From: Saccharina japonica
Lineage: Eukaryota > Sar > Phaeophyceae > Laminariales > Laminariaceae
Length of the DNA stretch: 64,000 bases
Direction of reading: 5' to 3'
NCBI GenBank assembly: GCA_008828725.1
Contig: MEHQ01001264.1
Location: 137,377-201,376, forward strand
A program made the translations under genes and the position numbers. Below, piece by piece: positions 12,341 through 23,800 of this stretch; position 1 is the first letter of the stretch, and every line of letters begins with the position of its first letter. The notes under the pieces are model-generated. The model was not told where the DNA came from. It was given only the letters and a program-made list of their open reading frames with translations, and searched no databases.

Positions 12341-12431
12341 AAAACGATAATCGGATTGCTTCGGGCCCGGAGGTCGTTGGAGCGCTATACTGTGTTAGAG
12401 GGGGGGTGGTACGGGAGGACAGGCTGAGGAG

Positions 12432-13328
12432 ATGGCTCTCAGCTCGGGGGAATTTTGGAGGGGACGCGTTGGTGATGGACAACAGCAACGACAGGTCGGG
12501 GAACTGAGGGTGCAGCTGGCCGCGGCGACCGCGGCTGGAGCAACGTCGAATGCGGTCCTGGGTGCCGTCAGGAACAAAGGGCATGCCCATAGAGCAGCCA
12601 GGAGATCTTTGGAGGTGAAGGTGGTGCGCCAGGATCATTTGGTTCGTATTTGAGTTGATCTGGAGAATCGGCTGGAGCAGGCGAAAGTGGGCCTTCGCAA
12701 GGAGCGATGGGAGGTAGGCCTTCGCATTGAGAACGACGCTTTCTGGACTGTGCTGGATGGTCTACCATTCGCGGAGCGTGAAGCATTCTTATCAAGGATG
12801 GATGCAGAGCATGCGCCGAAAGCAGCCAACGCGGCCGAGCGAGCAGGGGCGCAAGAACGCAAAGTCGGGCCCGTCTTCTTTTTCGAGGGGGTCGAGAAGG
12901 CTGCAGGAGGAGTCGGGCCCAGATACGAAGACATCATGGAAGTGGACATGCTTCGTGATGCTGGCGTACTGCCTGCGAGACGTTTGGAGTCGTCTGTACA
13001 GCAGCAGCCTGAGCTTGAGGTGGAGAAGCTCGCTGATGCCGTACAGCAACAGCACGAAGCTGAGGAGCAAGAGCTCTGTTTTGCTGAGGCTGACGTGTTG
13101 GAGCTTGATGTTGCTGAACCTGAGGTGGAGGAGCTTGGTGGTGCTGGCGTAACGCCCCCGCCGCTTTCATCGTTGATGAAGCTGCAGCAGCTGCGTGGGC
13201 ATGAGGGCGTGTCGATGCAGCAGCAATGGGATGGGGACGGTTTGGGCGGAGGAGTGCCGCAGGTAGGTGAGTTTGGGCCAGAAGGGTTGAACATACCCGT
13301 TCGACCCTGGCAAACGGGATGGGCCTGA
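12432..13328 (+). pseudogene. LTR-element ORF, unknown, one internal TGA
   Basis: From ATG 12,432 one frame runs about 299 codons to TGA 13,326-13,328, broken only by TGA at 12,651-12,653. Both halves have similar composition. The first is Gln/Ala/Arg-rich with possible coiled coil. The second begins VDLENRLEQAKVGLRKERWE and becomes Glu/Gln-rich (QQQPELEVEKLADAVQQQHEAEEQE). No zinc knuckle, protease or polymerase motif is seen. Its place as the only sizeable interior frame suggests a Gag-like structural protein, but that is inference from context. The TGA may be an inactivating mutation, a sequencing error or a readthrough codon. The strongly open minus frame (12,635-13,474) is probably a composition shadow. 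Confidence 0.45.
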
Positions 13329-13374
13329 CGCGGTTGGGAAGGGGTACGGTGATGGACGAGGGGTGGAGCTCGAC

Positions 13375-13379
13375 CAGCA

Positions 13380-13415
<36 letters not shown>

Positions 13416-13420
13416 GCGGC
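13375..13420. repeat. (CAG)n / (CAG)(CGG) microsatellite
   Basis: About 13 CAG units with one CAA lead into CGG units just after the LTR-element ORF. Trinucleotide expansion is visible directly. Confidence 0.95.
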
Positions 13421-13779
13421 GGGGCGCGATCTTTCCCATTTGATCCGGGAAAGCAGGCATGTTATATTTTCCAACTTTCTTGTTGGTGGATTGAGTGGAT
13501 TGGATTTTCTTGGTCTGTTGTTTTGTTTGTGTGCTTCTCTGTGTCTTGGCCGGCATATTTGAGCAATGACTGCTGTACTTGTGGTGAACTTGTACCCTGG
13601 TCTATGGTGGATCGCAGCTATGGGTGTGGTTGGATGGGAACTGGGTAGGAGTTCCCGTTCGACCCAGGCAAGTCAACAATTGGCTGGTATGTGTGCCCGA
13701 GGACTGCTGTAGTTGTGTGATTGTACCCTGGTATGGAGCACGAATATATTGTGTGTCTTGCTGTTGGAATCACGGGGGG

Positions 13780-14300
13780 GGGTTGTGATACCATGATTCT
13801 ACAGACAAAGTGCACTGCTGTGTGGAACCAGTTTGTGATGGACTGATTTTACAGCAAGCAGCACTGCATGATAGTTTGTGACGGCTTGATTCTACAGCAG
13901 CAGTGCATGATTTGTTAGACTGCTGTGTACTGGTATACCGTATTATATGTATATGTGGGTGCACGATACCCGTACTACTACTGTGTGTTGCTTGAAGCGT
14001 AACAGGGGGTCGGTTGCCAGCTTGATTCTCAAGTACATGATATTTAATGGGTTGAAATATTACTGCTGGTTCTGGCTTGATTGTACAGCGCATGATCTTA
14101 TTGTGTAGGAAAATTACTGCTGATTATTGGCTTGATTTTACAGCCATGTCATATAATGTGTTGGGGAAACTACTGCTAATTTTGGCTTGATTCTTCTATG
14201 CATGATCAATGCGTTGGAACATTACTGCTGATTTAAGCTTGGTTCTACAGCAGTACATGATATTTATCTGTGAAAATCAGTGCTGATGCGTTGTATTGGT
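13780..14300. repeat. degenerate ~60-bp minisatellite
   Basis: Repeated words include TTGATTTTACAGC, CATGAT and GGAAAATTACTGCTGATT. They recur eight or nine times at roughly 55-75-bp spacing inside the LTR element. Confidence 0.65.
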
Positions 14301-16372
14301 AAAAGTTATTTTTTTGTGGTCACGGAGAAGAAAGAGCAACCAAAAATCGGTACTGACGTTGTTTTTGTTACTATTGTTGTGTTGGGAAGAATCACGAGGG
14401 GGGGTTGATGGCATGATTTTACTCACAGACATAGTGTATAATGATGTGGTTCGTTATCTAACGATTTCACTTGGTTCCTGGCGCTAAAAGTAACCACCCG
14501 GTGCACTCTTTGCTCAACGAGTCAAACTGCACCCTAACTCTGCGGATTTATGATATGTAGTCCATGCCGCGGTGACGTTGAGCCGCGGCGGAAGACAAGC
14601 GTCGAGTCCGTGGGGTAGGGAGCAGGAGACGGGGGTTGAGCGCGTGGGGTTGGGATCGTTTAGTAGCAATGGCCCACAGTAGATTCAATGTTTTTGGATC
14701 GTTTTTGTTTCAGTAGGAATTGACGAGCGGAAATATTTATGACGCTTGGATTGTAAAATATTTTCATTGGATATACGAGTATAATGATATGTACCTGGTA
14801 TACTGGTATATCATGATATTTGGCATTCTGAAGTGTGTACTACGACCTCTGAAGTACGATGTCAAAATACTATAAAATAACAGCATAAACAGCTGTAAAT
14901 TGTCATTTATCTCGGTTATGACAGTCCATTTATCATGACCTGGGGTATGATTGAAAGACGATGCTTTACCTGGTATATCGAGGGACTAAATGCTTGTTTT
15001 AATATGAGGATAGTTGGATTATAACGTTGGACCGAGCAGTCTGGTACGTGAGTGCATGCATACAACGACAACGACGTTCTGTTTGTTTCGTTGTCTGCGG
15101 CGCTTATTTGATATAGATCGCTGATGTTTCTGGTTTGTGGGTTTGGAGTTGAGTTTGAGCTTGGTTTTGATTTTATGGTTGATGGATTTTAGAGTCACAA
15201 TGTTATCGCAGCATTTTACTATCAACCATGCGATGAGTGTTTTGTCGTCTACCGAGCAGGAGGGAGATAGTATCTGTACTCGGTTTGTATCGTTTCTGAT
15301 ACTACAGATGTACAGCATCAATCAATAGATCAAGAGGCAGAGGGAGATAGCGGCCATGCAATAGCAGTCTGACAACAGTAGTAGTATTGATACCTGATAG
15401 TCAACAAGGAAGGCGTCGACATGCCAGGGGACAGGGACCCATCAATAACGCCAACCCAAAGCAGGGCACGGGCGACGAAGATTTTCCATCGCAGATAGTC
15501 GAGTCCAGTTGGGGTTTTATCATACGTGGATGCGGATGTACGCAAGGCTACTGACCGGACGTCTATCTCTGGTGGAGCAGTTATGCGCGCTGGTGTCTGT
15601 GTATGGTTTGATTATAGGACGTAGATGTCTAGAGTATGTGTCTAACGGATAGTTTGAGATTGACACGTACGGTCGGCAGAGCAGCATGCCGACTTTCTCA
15701 TCAAACCGTTGCATGCTGAGACGTTTCGCTTGACCGTGACTCTGTGATGAACTTGTTGTGATTTCATCCACTGGTTCGTTTGTCTGTTTGTTTTTCCGGG
15801 GGTTTTGGGGCATTTGGTTTTGGGGGATAATAGTAGGAGTTTTCGATGTGCATGGGATGTTTTTGGAAGTACTTGAAGAATTAACGTCCAACTTCAGGAG
15901 TTCTTAAGGAAATGGAGAAAGTGTTGGGAGGTACCCATACGTTGAATAAGGTTAATACGCCAATAGAGTATGCCGATGGTCTTGATGAATCGTGCCGTAC
16001 GCTTGGCTATTGGTTAACTGCGCACAACGTACAGGGGAACCAATTACTGATACCTATAGTACTTTTGGATTCAGATGCGGATTGTTGTCTTCTTGTATAC
16101 TTCCGAGGGGAGTGTCAAGCAGGGGGGCTGCTATGATTTGATTTGAGGTGTTATATATCAGAGATGTTCTGTTGTTGTGCTCTTACAGAGTACACAACAG
16201 GGGGGCCGATGTTATCGGGCGGTACGGTATCTATGTGAAGACGGTGTTACTGATTTTGTTTGAAGGTTTTACCAGCATACTCACGTTTGTTGGATTTTCC
16301 CCTTCCCGTAGTTACTGCCTCGCTATAGTTTAGGAGATATATACTGGAATCGAGATTGAGATATTTTGTATC
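14301..16372. other. LTR-element interior without a recognisable gene
   Basis: Frames stay below about 125 codons on either strand and no pol-domain motif is seen. The frames 15,912-16,136 (+) and 15,520-15,891 (-) lack family features. This is where pol would lie in an autonomous element, and it appears absent rather than just frameshifted. Confidence 0.45.
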
Positions 16373-16522
16373 GGGATTGCCGTTTTACGTGGGCATTTCT
16401 TGAGGATGGAATTTGGGATTGCCGTTTTACCTTGGCAATGATGAAGGATGGAATTTGGGGTTGCCGTTTTACCCTGGCAGTTGTTTATTATGAAATTTGG
16501 GACTCGCCGTTTTACCTGGCAA
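16373..16522 (+). repeat. four tandem ~40-bp units before the 3' LTR
   Basis: The words GGGATTGCCGTTTTAC and GATGGAATTTGGG repeat four times (starting near 16,375, 16,417, 16,459 and 16,500) with drift. Confidence 0.8.
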
Positions 16523-16574
16523 TTGGTGATAAGTTATTCGGGACCTATCGTATTGCGCACCGTATCGCGCACCG

Positions 16575-16585
16575 AATAGGGGGGC
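16575..16585 (+). other. polypurine tract candidate
   Basis: AATAGGGGGGC lies directly against the TG start of the second LTR. In LTR retrotransposons a purine run here primes plus-strand DNA synthesis. Confidence 0.5.
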
Positions 16586-16990
16586 TGTTTGTGGTATGCG
16601 GTTGATCGATACTGGTTTCCCGATATGTGGCGGTTTTATACTGGTCTACGGAGATAGGGTTTTTATGGTGTGGCGAGGCATTTTGATCTGAGATGATGGA
16701 TGCCTCGCGGGAAGCTGTCTCCCTCCTGGGAGCAGTCGGGATGTTAAGATACGACCCGGGCTTTGATGATAAGATACTGCCCGTATATATGTGAGGGTGG
16801 AGCGTGACGGAAAGGTACGGCTCACCCCTGTGTGGTGTTCATGATGGGCCTTTGACGACAGGTACTGGCTCTACTTGTGTGTGTATATTTGGGAATTTGG
16901 TGATACGAGTGTACTTTATCTACTACTTCTCCTTGACGACCCATGGTATAGGCACGTGGCTGCACAGAGCACGTTTGACAGCGGCGTACA
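16586..16990 (+). repeat. 3' LTR
   Basis: This is the right copy of the direct repeat. It differs from the left copy by scattered substitutions and a five-base gap near ATGGTATAGG. Confidence 0.75.
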
Positions 16991-18000
16991 GAAACACCCC
17001 CACATAAGCACACCGGGTGATATATGTTTTACTATGTTTTTTTACCGTCACTTTATCACCGGGGGTACGTTAGATAACACCCCCCCCTACGTGTGTACGC
17101 CTGAAAACAGTGTCAAGCTCCACAATTATCACACCACCTGGTGGATGGATATTCTTCACAATTCACAATCAACCCGCACCGGTATGGACACCAGCATGGA
17201 GGCAACTGCTGCGCCCCCTCACAGTGGGCCGAACGAGTCTCTCGGCTTCGACCCCACCTGTAGCTGCTGCCGCGCCTCCGGCGACGATCATGTCGTTTTT
17301 CTCTGGGACCAGCGTGCATACCGGTACTGACACTAACGTTATCAAGTCTCCTACGTTCGCCGTGTGCCAGCCCCGGCTACTTGTACCGTTACCGGTACCG
17401 GCGAAACACCTGCAGCACTTGCGGTGCGACCCTCGGGATTTCATCAATGAGTACCTGTATGGTACAGGTACCGGTAACCGTTTTGCGGTATCGTAGCAAG
17501 GCGGGGATGTTTGCTGTTATCCCCGGGTTTCAAGCTTTTACGTTACCATCACCGGCAATACGCGAGAATTGAAAAACAGACTGTTTTTAGACCAAGCTTG
17601 TCATGCGTTAGCACACCCCTTGCTACCATACCCCCTGGGGTCTGTTCACACTCATTCCATAGCAATCATTGATATACCGTTATCACAGCCTCTTATTACC
17701 ACACCCCCTGAATCTGGTCGGGGTTTGTTAACTCTCCTTGTCAACCAATAATGCCGTTAGCACACTTCCTCGTTGTCACACCCTCTCGTTACCACACACC
17801 CTAGCTGCAGGGCTCTCTTTCATGGTGTTTATCACCGGGAATGCGTTAGATTGCACACCCCTCCACAACAGCACACCCGGTGATAATATTTTAAAATGCC
17901 AAAATGTTATCACCGGGATGTGTTTTCTTCCGTGTTATACGGTATCGTCTCGAAGTGTTTCACAGTGAAGTAGTAAATTAACACTTGAGTTCACTTGCCC
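16991..18000. repeat. region of scattered TATCACCGGG / TTACCACACCC repeats
   Basis: The words TTATCACCGGG, GCGTTAGAT and TTACCACACACCC recur (near 17,025, 17,055, 17,640, 17,690, 17,790, 17,830, 17,880 and 17,910), giving an irregular C/T-rich tandem structure. Open frames such as 17,110-17,496 have no recognised domain. Confidence 0.45.
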
Positions 18001-19986
18001 ACAAAAGAAAATTAAGATCTGCTCAGCAACCTTCCCCCGACAAAAAAATGTACGACCGGTCACACACTCCGTTTAATGACTGCTCATACAGACAACCAGT
18101 ACACCCACAGCAAGCTCGCGTCGCACGAACTGTTTTTACTTTCTTTGATATACGCTACGACATCATCAATAGTTGCTCATTTTTTGCAAACCAAGGCTTC
18201 ATTTATATCAATTTGACAATCCCTCGTTTTGTCAATGGTCTTGGGATCTCTTTCATCTAAGCGATGAGCCGTCAGGCGCAGAAACCTTGTATATATTACG
18301 TATTTACCGGTATACGATAAGAAGCACAGAGGTACTCGTATATCATATACACGTCCCAGGCCTGTATCTTCCTCCTCTTCTTCGTGCTTTGCTTCGCCCG
18401 TGCAGCAGTGATGTTTTCCTTTTGGGCACATACTGCTGCTGTACGCTTTTCTTCTATCATAGCAGCGCTTCTGTCTCCTTGCGTCCTTGCGTCATTCGTA
18501 TAATACTGCTGTTTCATTTAATTATTCGTTTTGTTTTTTGTCCTCTTTTTGTTCGTATTTTTCTGGGTTGGCTCAGGTTGGCTTGTTGTGGCGTTGTGTT
18601 CTCGTACGTACTCGGTACGTTGTTGTCATTTCACTTGCTTCACCCATTCATTTGCGTTTTTATTTTGGTTTTTGGTTTTCTCATCACAAAGCAGTCTGTG
18701 AACCTTGTGTGAACACATAATTTGTATCTCCCTAGGATTAGGAATCAGGACAGACACTGATCCAACCGTAAGATATGATCTAGAAACGAGTATCGTATCT
18801 AAACTGTTGGATACCGTCGTTCTATCTTGCTCATACCAGAATGACACACCATAACAGCAGTAAGATGATGTACTGCTGCTGTTGTTTTGGGCAAAATAAA
18901 ATAACGACAACATACGACAAATATTGTATGATACGGGTACGTACATACCTGGTACTGTGTATTGCATGGTTTTTCCCTTCGGGGTTGTGGTTGACTTCAA
19001 ATCACTGGTTGGGGTGTCGCAAGCAGATAAAGGAGAACACAGCAGGCGTGTGTTCCTCGTACCACAGCAGCTCAGAGCTACTCGTACGAAGCCACCGTGA
19101 AGAACGAAAAACACAAAAAAAACTCTTGAAAGTTGAAAGCTGCCACCGGGCACCGATCAGCCTGTCCCCTGTACCCATCTAGGTATAACGCTATTTAGAG
19201 TTTTATGCAAACCCCGTGTTGAAAGGGGACGACAGGATGTCATATGACCTCCAACATCAACCATCCACAGATACGAACGGTGCCGCCGGGAAGGCTGCGT
19301 GGACGAGAAGAGCGTCCGGTATCCAAGCCTGAGGTATGATCAGGCCTCGGCATTGTCCCAGCTCGCTGGTTTCCCCCCTGCAGTGCGTCGTACCTGGAAA
19401 AAACTTTCGGGTACTTGATAGTGCTGCGAGTTGGCAAGACGTGACGCCTGCCTGGTCGGTTCTTCTTGGGGGCATATATATATGATATATAAGGACTCTT
19501 TATTATAGAATATGAATCGCAACCGGTCCTTACATTTCCGTTCAGAGTGATATTTCTCGTGCGTGATACATACCAGGTATGTATGTATTATCAGGCATAC
19601 AGCACCAGTTATAGAACAGCAGTACAGGACATCTGCTAAGAAAAATGCTACTGTAATACGAAAGCCAGGCTGAGGTTTGGACGGGAATCATAGATTCGGA
19701 AGCCGTTATCTTGAACTTAGTGTAGAAAGCACCCTCTCTCGAATAAGAAATCCAGCCTGGGTCAGATTTCCTGTTTCTTATGAGGTGTCCTGTAGTTACC
19801 AGAGGTACGAGGGGTGGCGAAGTATAAACCAACTGACTCTCATCAGTACTCACTCATACGACAGCACCTGGGAAATTGAATCCACTCAGGGGTGTCTATC
19901 GTTTTAGAACACACGTCCAGCTACAGCAGTACAAACGTGCCAGACCAGTCCGAAACAGTCAGTTGCAGAACTCCGTCAACTGCTGT
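18001..19986. other. gene-free stretch
   Basis: Frames 18,173-18,712 (+) and 18,626-19,153 (-) overlap and have skewed composition. No domain is recognised. The block near 18,232-18,290 (CAATGGTCTTGGGATCTCTTT...AAGCGATG) resembles 21,172-21,230, so it may be a diverged repeat copy. Confidence 0.4.
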
Positions 19987-22145
19987 GTGTGTGTTCTTCA
20001 CATTAAACCTTCCTTTCTACCCGTCGACATCCAGCACACCCAGTGTCCGTGCCGATTCTTCATCCTAAAAAGGTACCAGTTCTGTGGTCACAAAACTACG
20101 ACACAGAGATACTACGCCCAGTGCAGCAAGCAGAGCAGACAATGCAACGCCATATACGACAGGCAAGACCTACCCTGCTAGCAATCCAGGTGCATGCAAG
20201 AGAAAAAAACCCAAGGGAAGGGAGACGGAGGTGGGGGGGGTCATAGGGAAACCAGGGCGGACGAAAGCAGGAAAGAGACGGCAAACAGAGTAGGTGCCAG
20301 ACCGACTAGCTGGTAGAACCTGCCTGCTACACGGGCACAAACCTGCCTCGGCTGGCCTTTGGTGTGCTCCGGCTGGCTGTCCTTTCCTGTCGTTCTAGTC
20401 TTGCTCTGTTGGCGCTGTTTCGGTCCATTTCATTTCGTTTCATTTCATTTGGTTTTATTGGAGGTCGCATCTCCTCTGGGAGAAAGCACGACACTTTCTT
20501 TCTTTTTTTGTCATGCTTTTTATTTGGTTGCTTGATTGTTGATTTGCTTCAGTATATTTACTTTTTATATTTTTTCCTTTTCGCTTTTTTCTTTTTTCTC
20601 TCNCTGTAGTCGCTGTTTGACGGATGAGATGCAGGGACATTTTGGTTTAGGAGGACTTTGGATGCGTCAAATCGGTTTGGGGTGTCGTTACTGTATGCAT
20701 CTCCATCTTCTACTGTTGTTTCTTCGTCATTTGTTTAGATTGACACACTGCACATTGTCAAATGGCAAACCTAACATTACAGCTGGTAATACACTTCTTC
20801 GCAACGATGATTTTAGTCGCCACACGAATGTACGTGTATGCCACGCGCCCACGACTATTAGTAAGCAATATACTGCTTTGCAGAGATGTTATTGATCCCC
20901 ATCCGAATATACGTGTATGCCACGGGCCCACGAGTATGTATGATGCTACTATTAATACTATTACTATGCACCTGGCACCCTGCTTACCATCTCGTGCTGT
21001 GATTATAGACTGCCGGACAGAGTAAGCAGCACTCTTGTCGTCTGGCATGGTAAATCAGAGCAACACTCTAGAGCTCTGTCGCGCCGCCTTTCATTAAGCG
21101 GTGCGGATATATTTTAAACCCTTATTGCTACACGAGAAAACGTCACGATCTACCAATCCTGACATGATCCAACCAATGGTCTTGGGACGCTTTCGACTCA
21201 AGCGATGCGCGTCAGCGCAAAACACCTTTTACACGTTCTACTAATAGAAATAGTTACGAGTACGAGTAAAAAGTCAAGTTGTGTTTTTTTTTTTTTTTTC
21301 CTGGGTATTTCTGGTGGTCTTTCTTTCCCTTTGTTTGTTTGTTTGTTTGATTTATTTTTCTTATTTTTCCTTTTTTTTGCTCGTTGTATTGCCCGTTGTT
21401 GCTTCTCAAGGGGGGCACGACAGCGATGCTACAGCCCCTCGCATCATTTGCTTCATTTACTTTGTTTTACTTATTTATGTTACCGTGATCGCTTTTGCCT
21501 TTGTTTCTCCGCCTTCCGTATTTTTCCTAGGACTTTCTTTGGTGGCTTAGCTACGTACGTATTCATTTTGTTTTTGTCATTCCCCGTTCTCTTTCCGGGA
21601 CTCTCGTGTGTTACACGAGGACGAAACGGAATTGAGTAGGAAGTGCCACGTACCCGTTGTATGGGTGGCGCCCAAGGGAAGGAGACGGAGGGTGGGGGGG
21701 GTCGTAGGGAAACCAGGGACGGACGAAAGCAGGAAAGAGACGGCAAACAGAGTAGGTGCCAGACCGCTAGCTGGCCCCCCCCCCCCCTCTAACGTCTCCA
21801 ACGAACTATGTATTTTATAGGAATACTGGTATACCTGATACACTTGTACACTGCTGTGGGCACGTGATATTAACAACGGCGGTCATGCAATGGGGCAAAC
21901 GTAACTGAATGATGGAGTGATCACTTTCCAAACGTAAGACCGCATCTGGATTGCTAGCATATGTATGCCGTGCCTGTCGTACATGGCATTGCATTGTCTA
22001 CTCTGCTTACTGCATTCCCAGTAGCATCTCTGTGTCGTGACTTTGTGACCGTAGAGTTTGTATTTCTCTAGGATGAAGAATTGGCATGGAAAGTGGTTGT
22101 GCCGGGTGTCGCCGGGTAGAAATACCGGTGAAGAACCTACACACT
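19987..22145. mobile_element. element with ~180-bp imperfect terminal inverted repeats
   Basis: The left end (19,987-20,170) and right end (21,965-22,145) are inverted copies. From the outside in, both read GTGTG...GTTCTTCAC, TTTCTACCC, CGACA, a GTGTCCGTGCCGATTCTTCATCC-like block, GGTCACAAA, ACGACACAGAGAT, AAGCAGAGYAGACAATGCAA and TACGACAGGCA. The interior has no intact transposase. It contains a direct repeat (20,208-20,312 and 21,660-21,775, sharing GGGAAACCAGGG and ACGAAAGCAGGAAAGAGACG), a two-copy 40-bp repeat (20,820 and 20,905), long T-rich stretches and an N at 20,603. It resembles a non-autonomous DNA transposon with long TIRs. A clear target-site duplication was not found. Confidence 0.5.
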
Positions 22146-22974
22146 GTAAATGCTGTAGATGTAAGAAACTGAAGGGCCGAAAATGGTGGCGCTTGTCTGT
22201 GAGTGGTGCTTGCCTATGAGAAGGGGATGAGGTGGATACCGGGGAAATTATCTATACTGAAATTGCGGTCAGTTGGTGTGGTGCTTGTGTGTGAGGCGAT
22301 TATGAAATAGACAACACCTGCAAAGTATCTATACTGTACATACTAACTGTACCGAGATCGCTGTCAATTCGGCGGGGGAAAACATGCTGAAAAGTCGAAT
22401 TGTTTTCTAAAAGCGGTAATATTGCGCATATAGTGTTTTTCTAAGTGGTAAGAAGGTTATACAGTAAACAACCCTACTATTGATAGTTTAGTCTTACCCT
22501 TAGCAGTCTCGCTCGGTATATTCTATCACCTCTGAACTACTCTCAGCTCTTAATTGCAGACGGTAATTCTTTCTTTATCGGGATCGATCCTCGAGTTATT
22601 TTATGCCGATATAAATATCGTCCTTTGATTGCTTGCCGGTCTTGCCTTTGCTCCTTTTCACTTTGTTGTTTTGTGTTTTTTGTTGTGTACCGACGCAGGA
22701 CATATCCATGCGACGGTTGGGTCGAGAACATGGCACCCACACGTATAGTATCATATACGAATTGTACAATCATCCCCACAATATCTCCATCATTATGCAC
22801 AGGGGGGCGGTTAGGGACGTTGCGCAACAATAGCTCACCGAATCATAAGTACAAGATCCCTGTTCAGAATGTGGTTTACTCCAAGTCCTGGAGGTGGTTG
22901 AACAGGTGAAGACAAGTGTTTCTATGTGCATGCGCCTTTACGAAGTTCGCTGGTGTTGTGCCGCTGCTGCTGCC
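22146..22974. other. no recognisable feature
   Basis: Short frames on both strands, no motif. The frame pair at 22,543-22,830 (-) and 22,625-22,909 (+) is overlapping and unsupported. Confidence 0.4.
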
Positions 22975-23006
22975 TCCGCTGCTGCTGCTGCTGCTGTTGC
23001 TGCTGT

Positions 23007-23038
<32 letters not shown>

Positions 23039-23042
23039 CTGT
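22975..23042. repeat. (CTG)n microsatellite with CTGTTG variants
   Basis: About 22 trinucleotide units are visible directly. They generate poly-Leu, poly-Cys, poly-Gln and poly-Ala in different frames, none of which is a credible protein. Confidence 0.95.
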
Positions 23043-23577
23043 ATCGCTTCTGCTGTTCTGAGCGGGTGCCTTTGGGGTGTAAAGGAAATGTGGGTTGGAA
23101 GACTCCAGCTCGTTGTGTTTAGGATGGCACGCCCACGTACACAAGCGCAAGCGTACACACGGTTAATTAATGCCACAAAACAAATACGTTGAAGCACGGC
23201 TACTGTTGCACCATGGCTGCTACAACGTCAATAACTTCCGGTGCGATGCTGTACAGGTACACAACAGCAAACAGCAGATAGTATGGCAAGCATTAAAGAG
23301 AGATGAGGTGAAATTGCACCTCTCTCGTTGAGACTGATTTCTGTGTTCCTGGTTTCTACTGCTGCGTAAAGTCCTATCATGACATACACACACGCACACT
23401 CTCATGTGCACGCAGAAGTACCATCCATGACTGGCACAAAGGCTGGAAATTGAAGCGCGGCTATTGTACCTTGGTTGCCTAGCCTTGGAGGACTGCTGTG
23501 GGATGTGGTATTCAGAAACAGCAGAGCAGCAGCAGGAGTGAAAATTGGAACAAATGACCGTTTGGCGTTTCCATTTT

Positions 23578-23800
23578 TGTTTTTCATCCATCCTGTTCGT
23601 TTACTTTGTCTTTGTTTTCTGTCTTACTCCTAAGGTAGTTGTAACTCAGATCCGGCCCCACATTGTAGACTCTTCTCCCCCTCCGCACTACGGTACGTGC
23701 CTCGCATTTTCTTTCGCGAGAGTAGTTCAGCACCTTGTTCCCTCGTCGATTTGTGTCGAATTTCATCTACCCACTCTTAACGGGCGCTCTCGACAGTTGC
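23578..23800 (-). mobile_element. SINE copy, minus orientation
   Basis: The plus strand starts with a T-rich tail (TTTTTCATCCATCC). It continues through TTGTAACTCAGATCCGGCC, CCCCCTCCGCACTACGG, GTGCCTCGCATTTTC, TTCGCG and CCCTCGTCGATTTGTGTCGA, the order of the reverse complement of the intact SINE at 32,858-33,208. It is diverged, and the tRNA-like head is not clear. Confidence 0.6.

Larger units (their letters stand above)
11928..16990 (+). mobile_element. non-autonomous LTR retrotransposon
   Basis: Two direct repeats of about 410 bp (11,928-12,340 and 16,586-16,990) are nearly identical and both begin TGTTTGTGGTATGCGG, as LTRs do. The segment AATAGGGGGGC directly before the second copy fits a polypurine tract. 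The 4.2-kb interior has one sizeable plus-strand frame (12,432-13,328, one internal TGA) and several minisatellites. No aspartic protease, reverse transcriptase, RNase H or integrase motif is visible. I could not identify a clear tRNA primer-binding site after the first LTR. Poly-C-rich sequence lies outside both ends (AACACCCCCCC and AAACACCCCC), possibly a target-site duplication, but it is low complexity. Known: elements lacking pol (TRIM/LARD type) move with enzymes supplied in trans. Inferred: this is one. LTR similarity suggests fairly recent insertion. Confidence 0.75.

Noticed and set aside
12635..13474. 279-codon minus-strand Ser/Ala-rich protein
   Set aside because: Antisense shadow of the LTR-element ORF and the CAG repeat, with no start context or domain.
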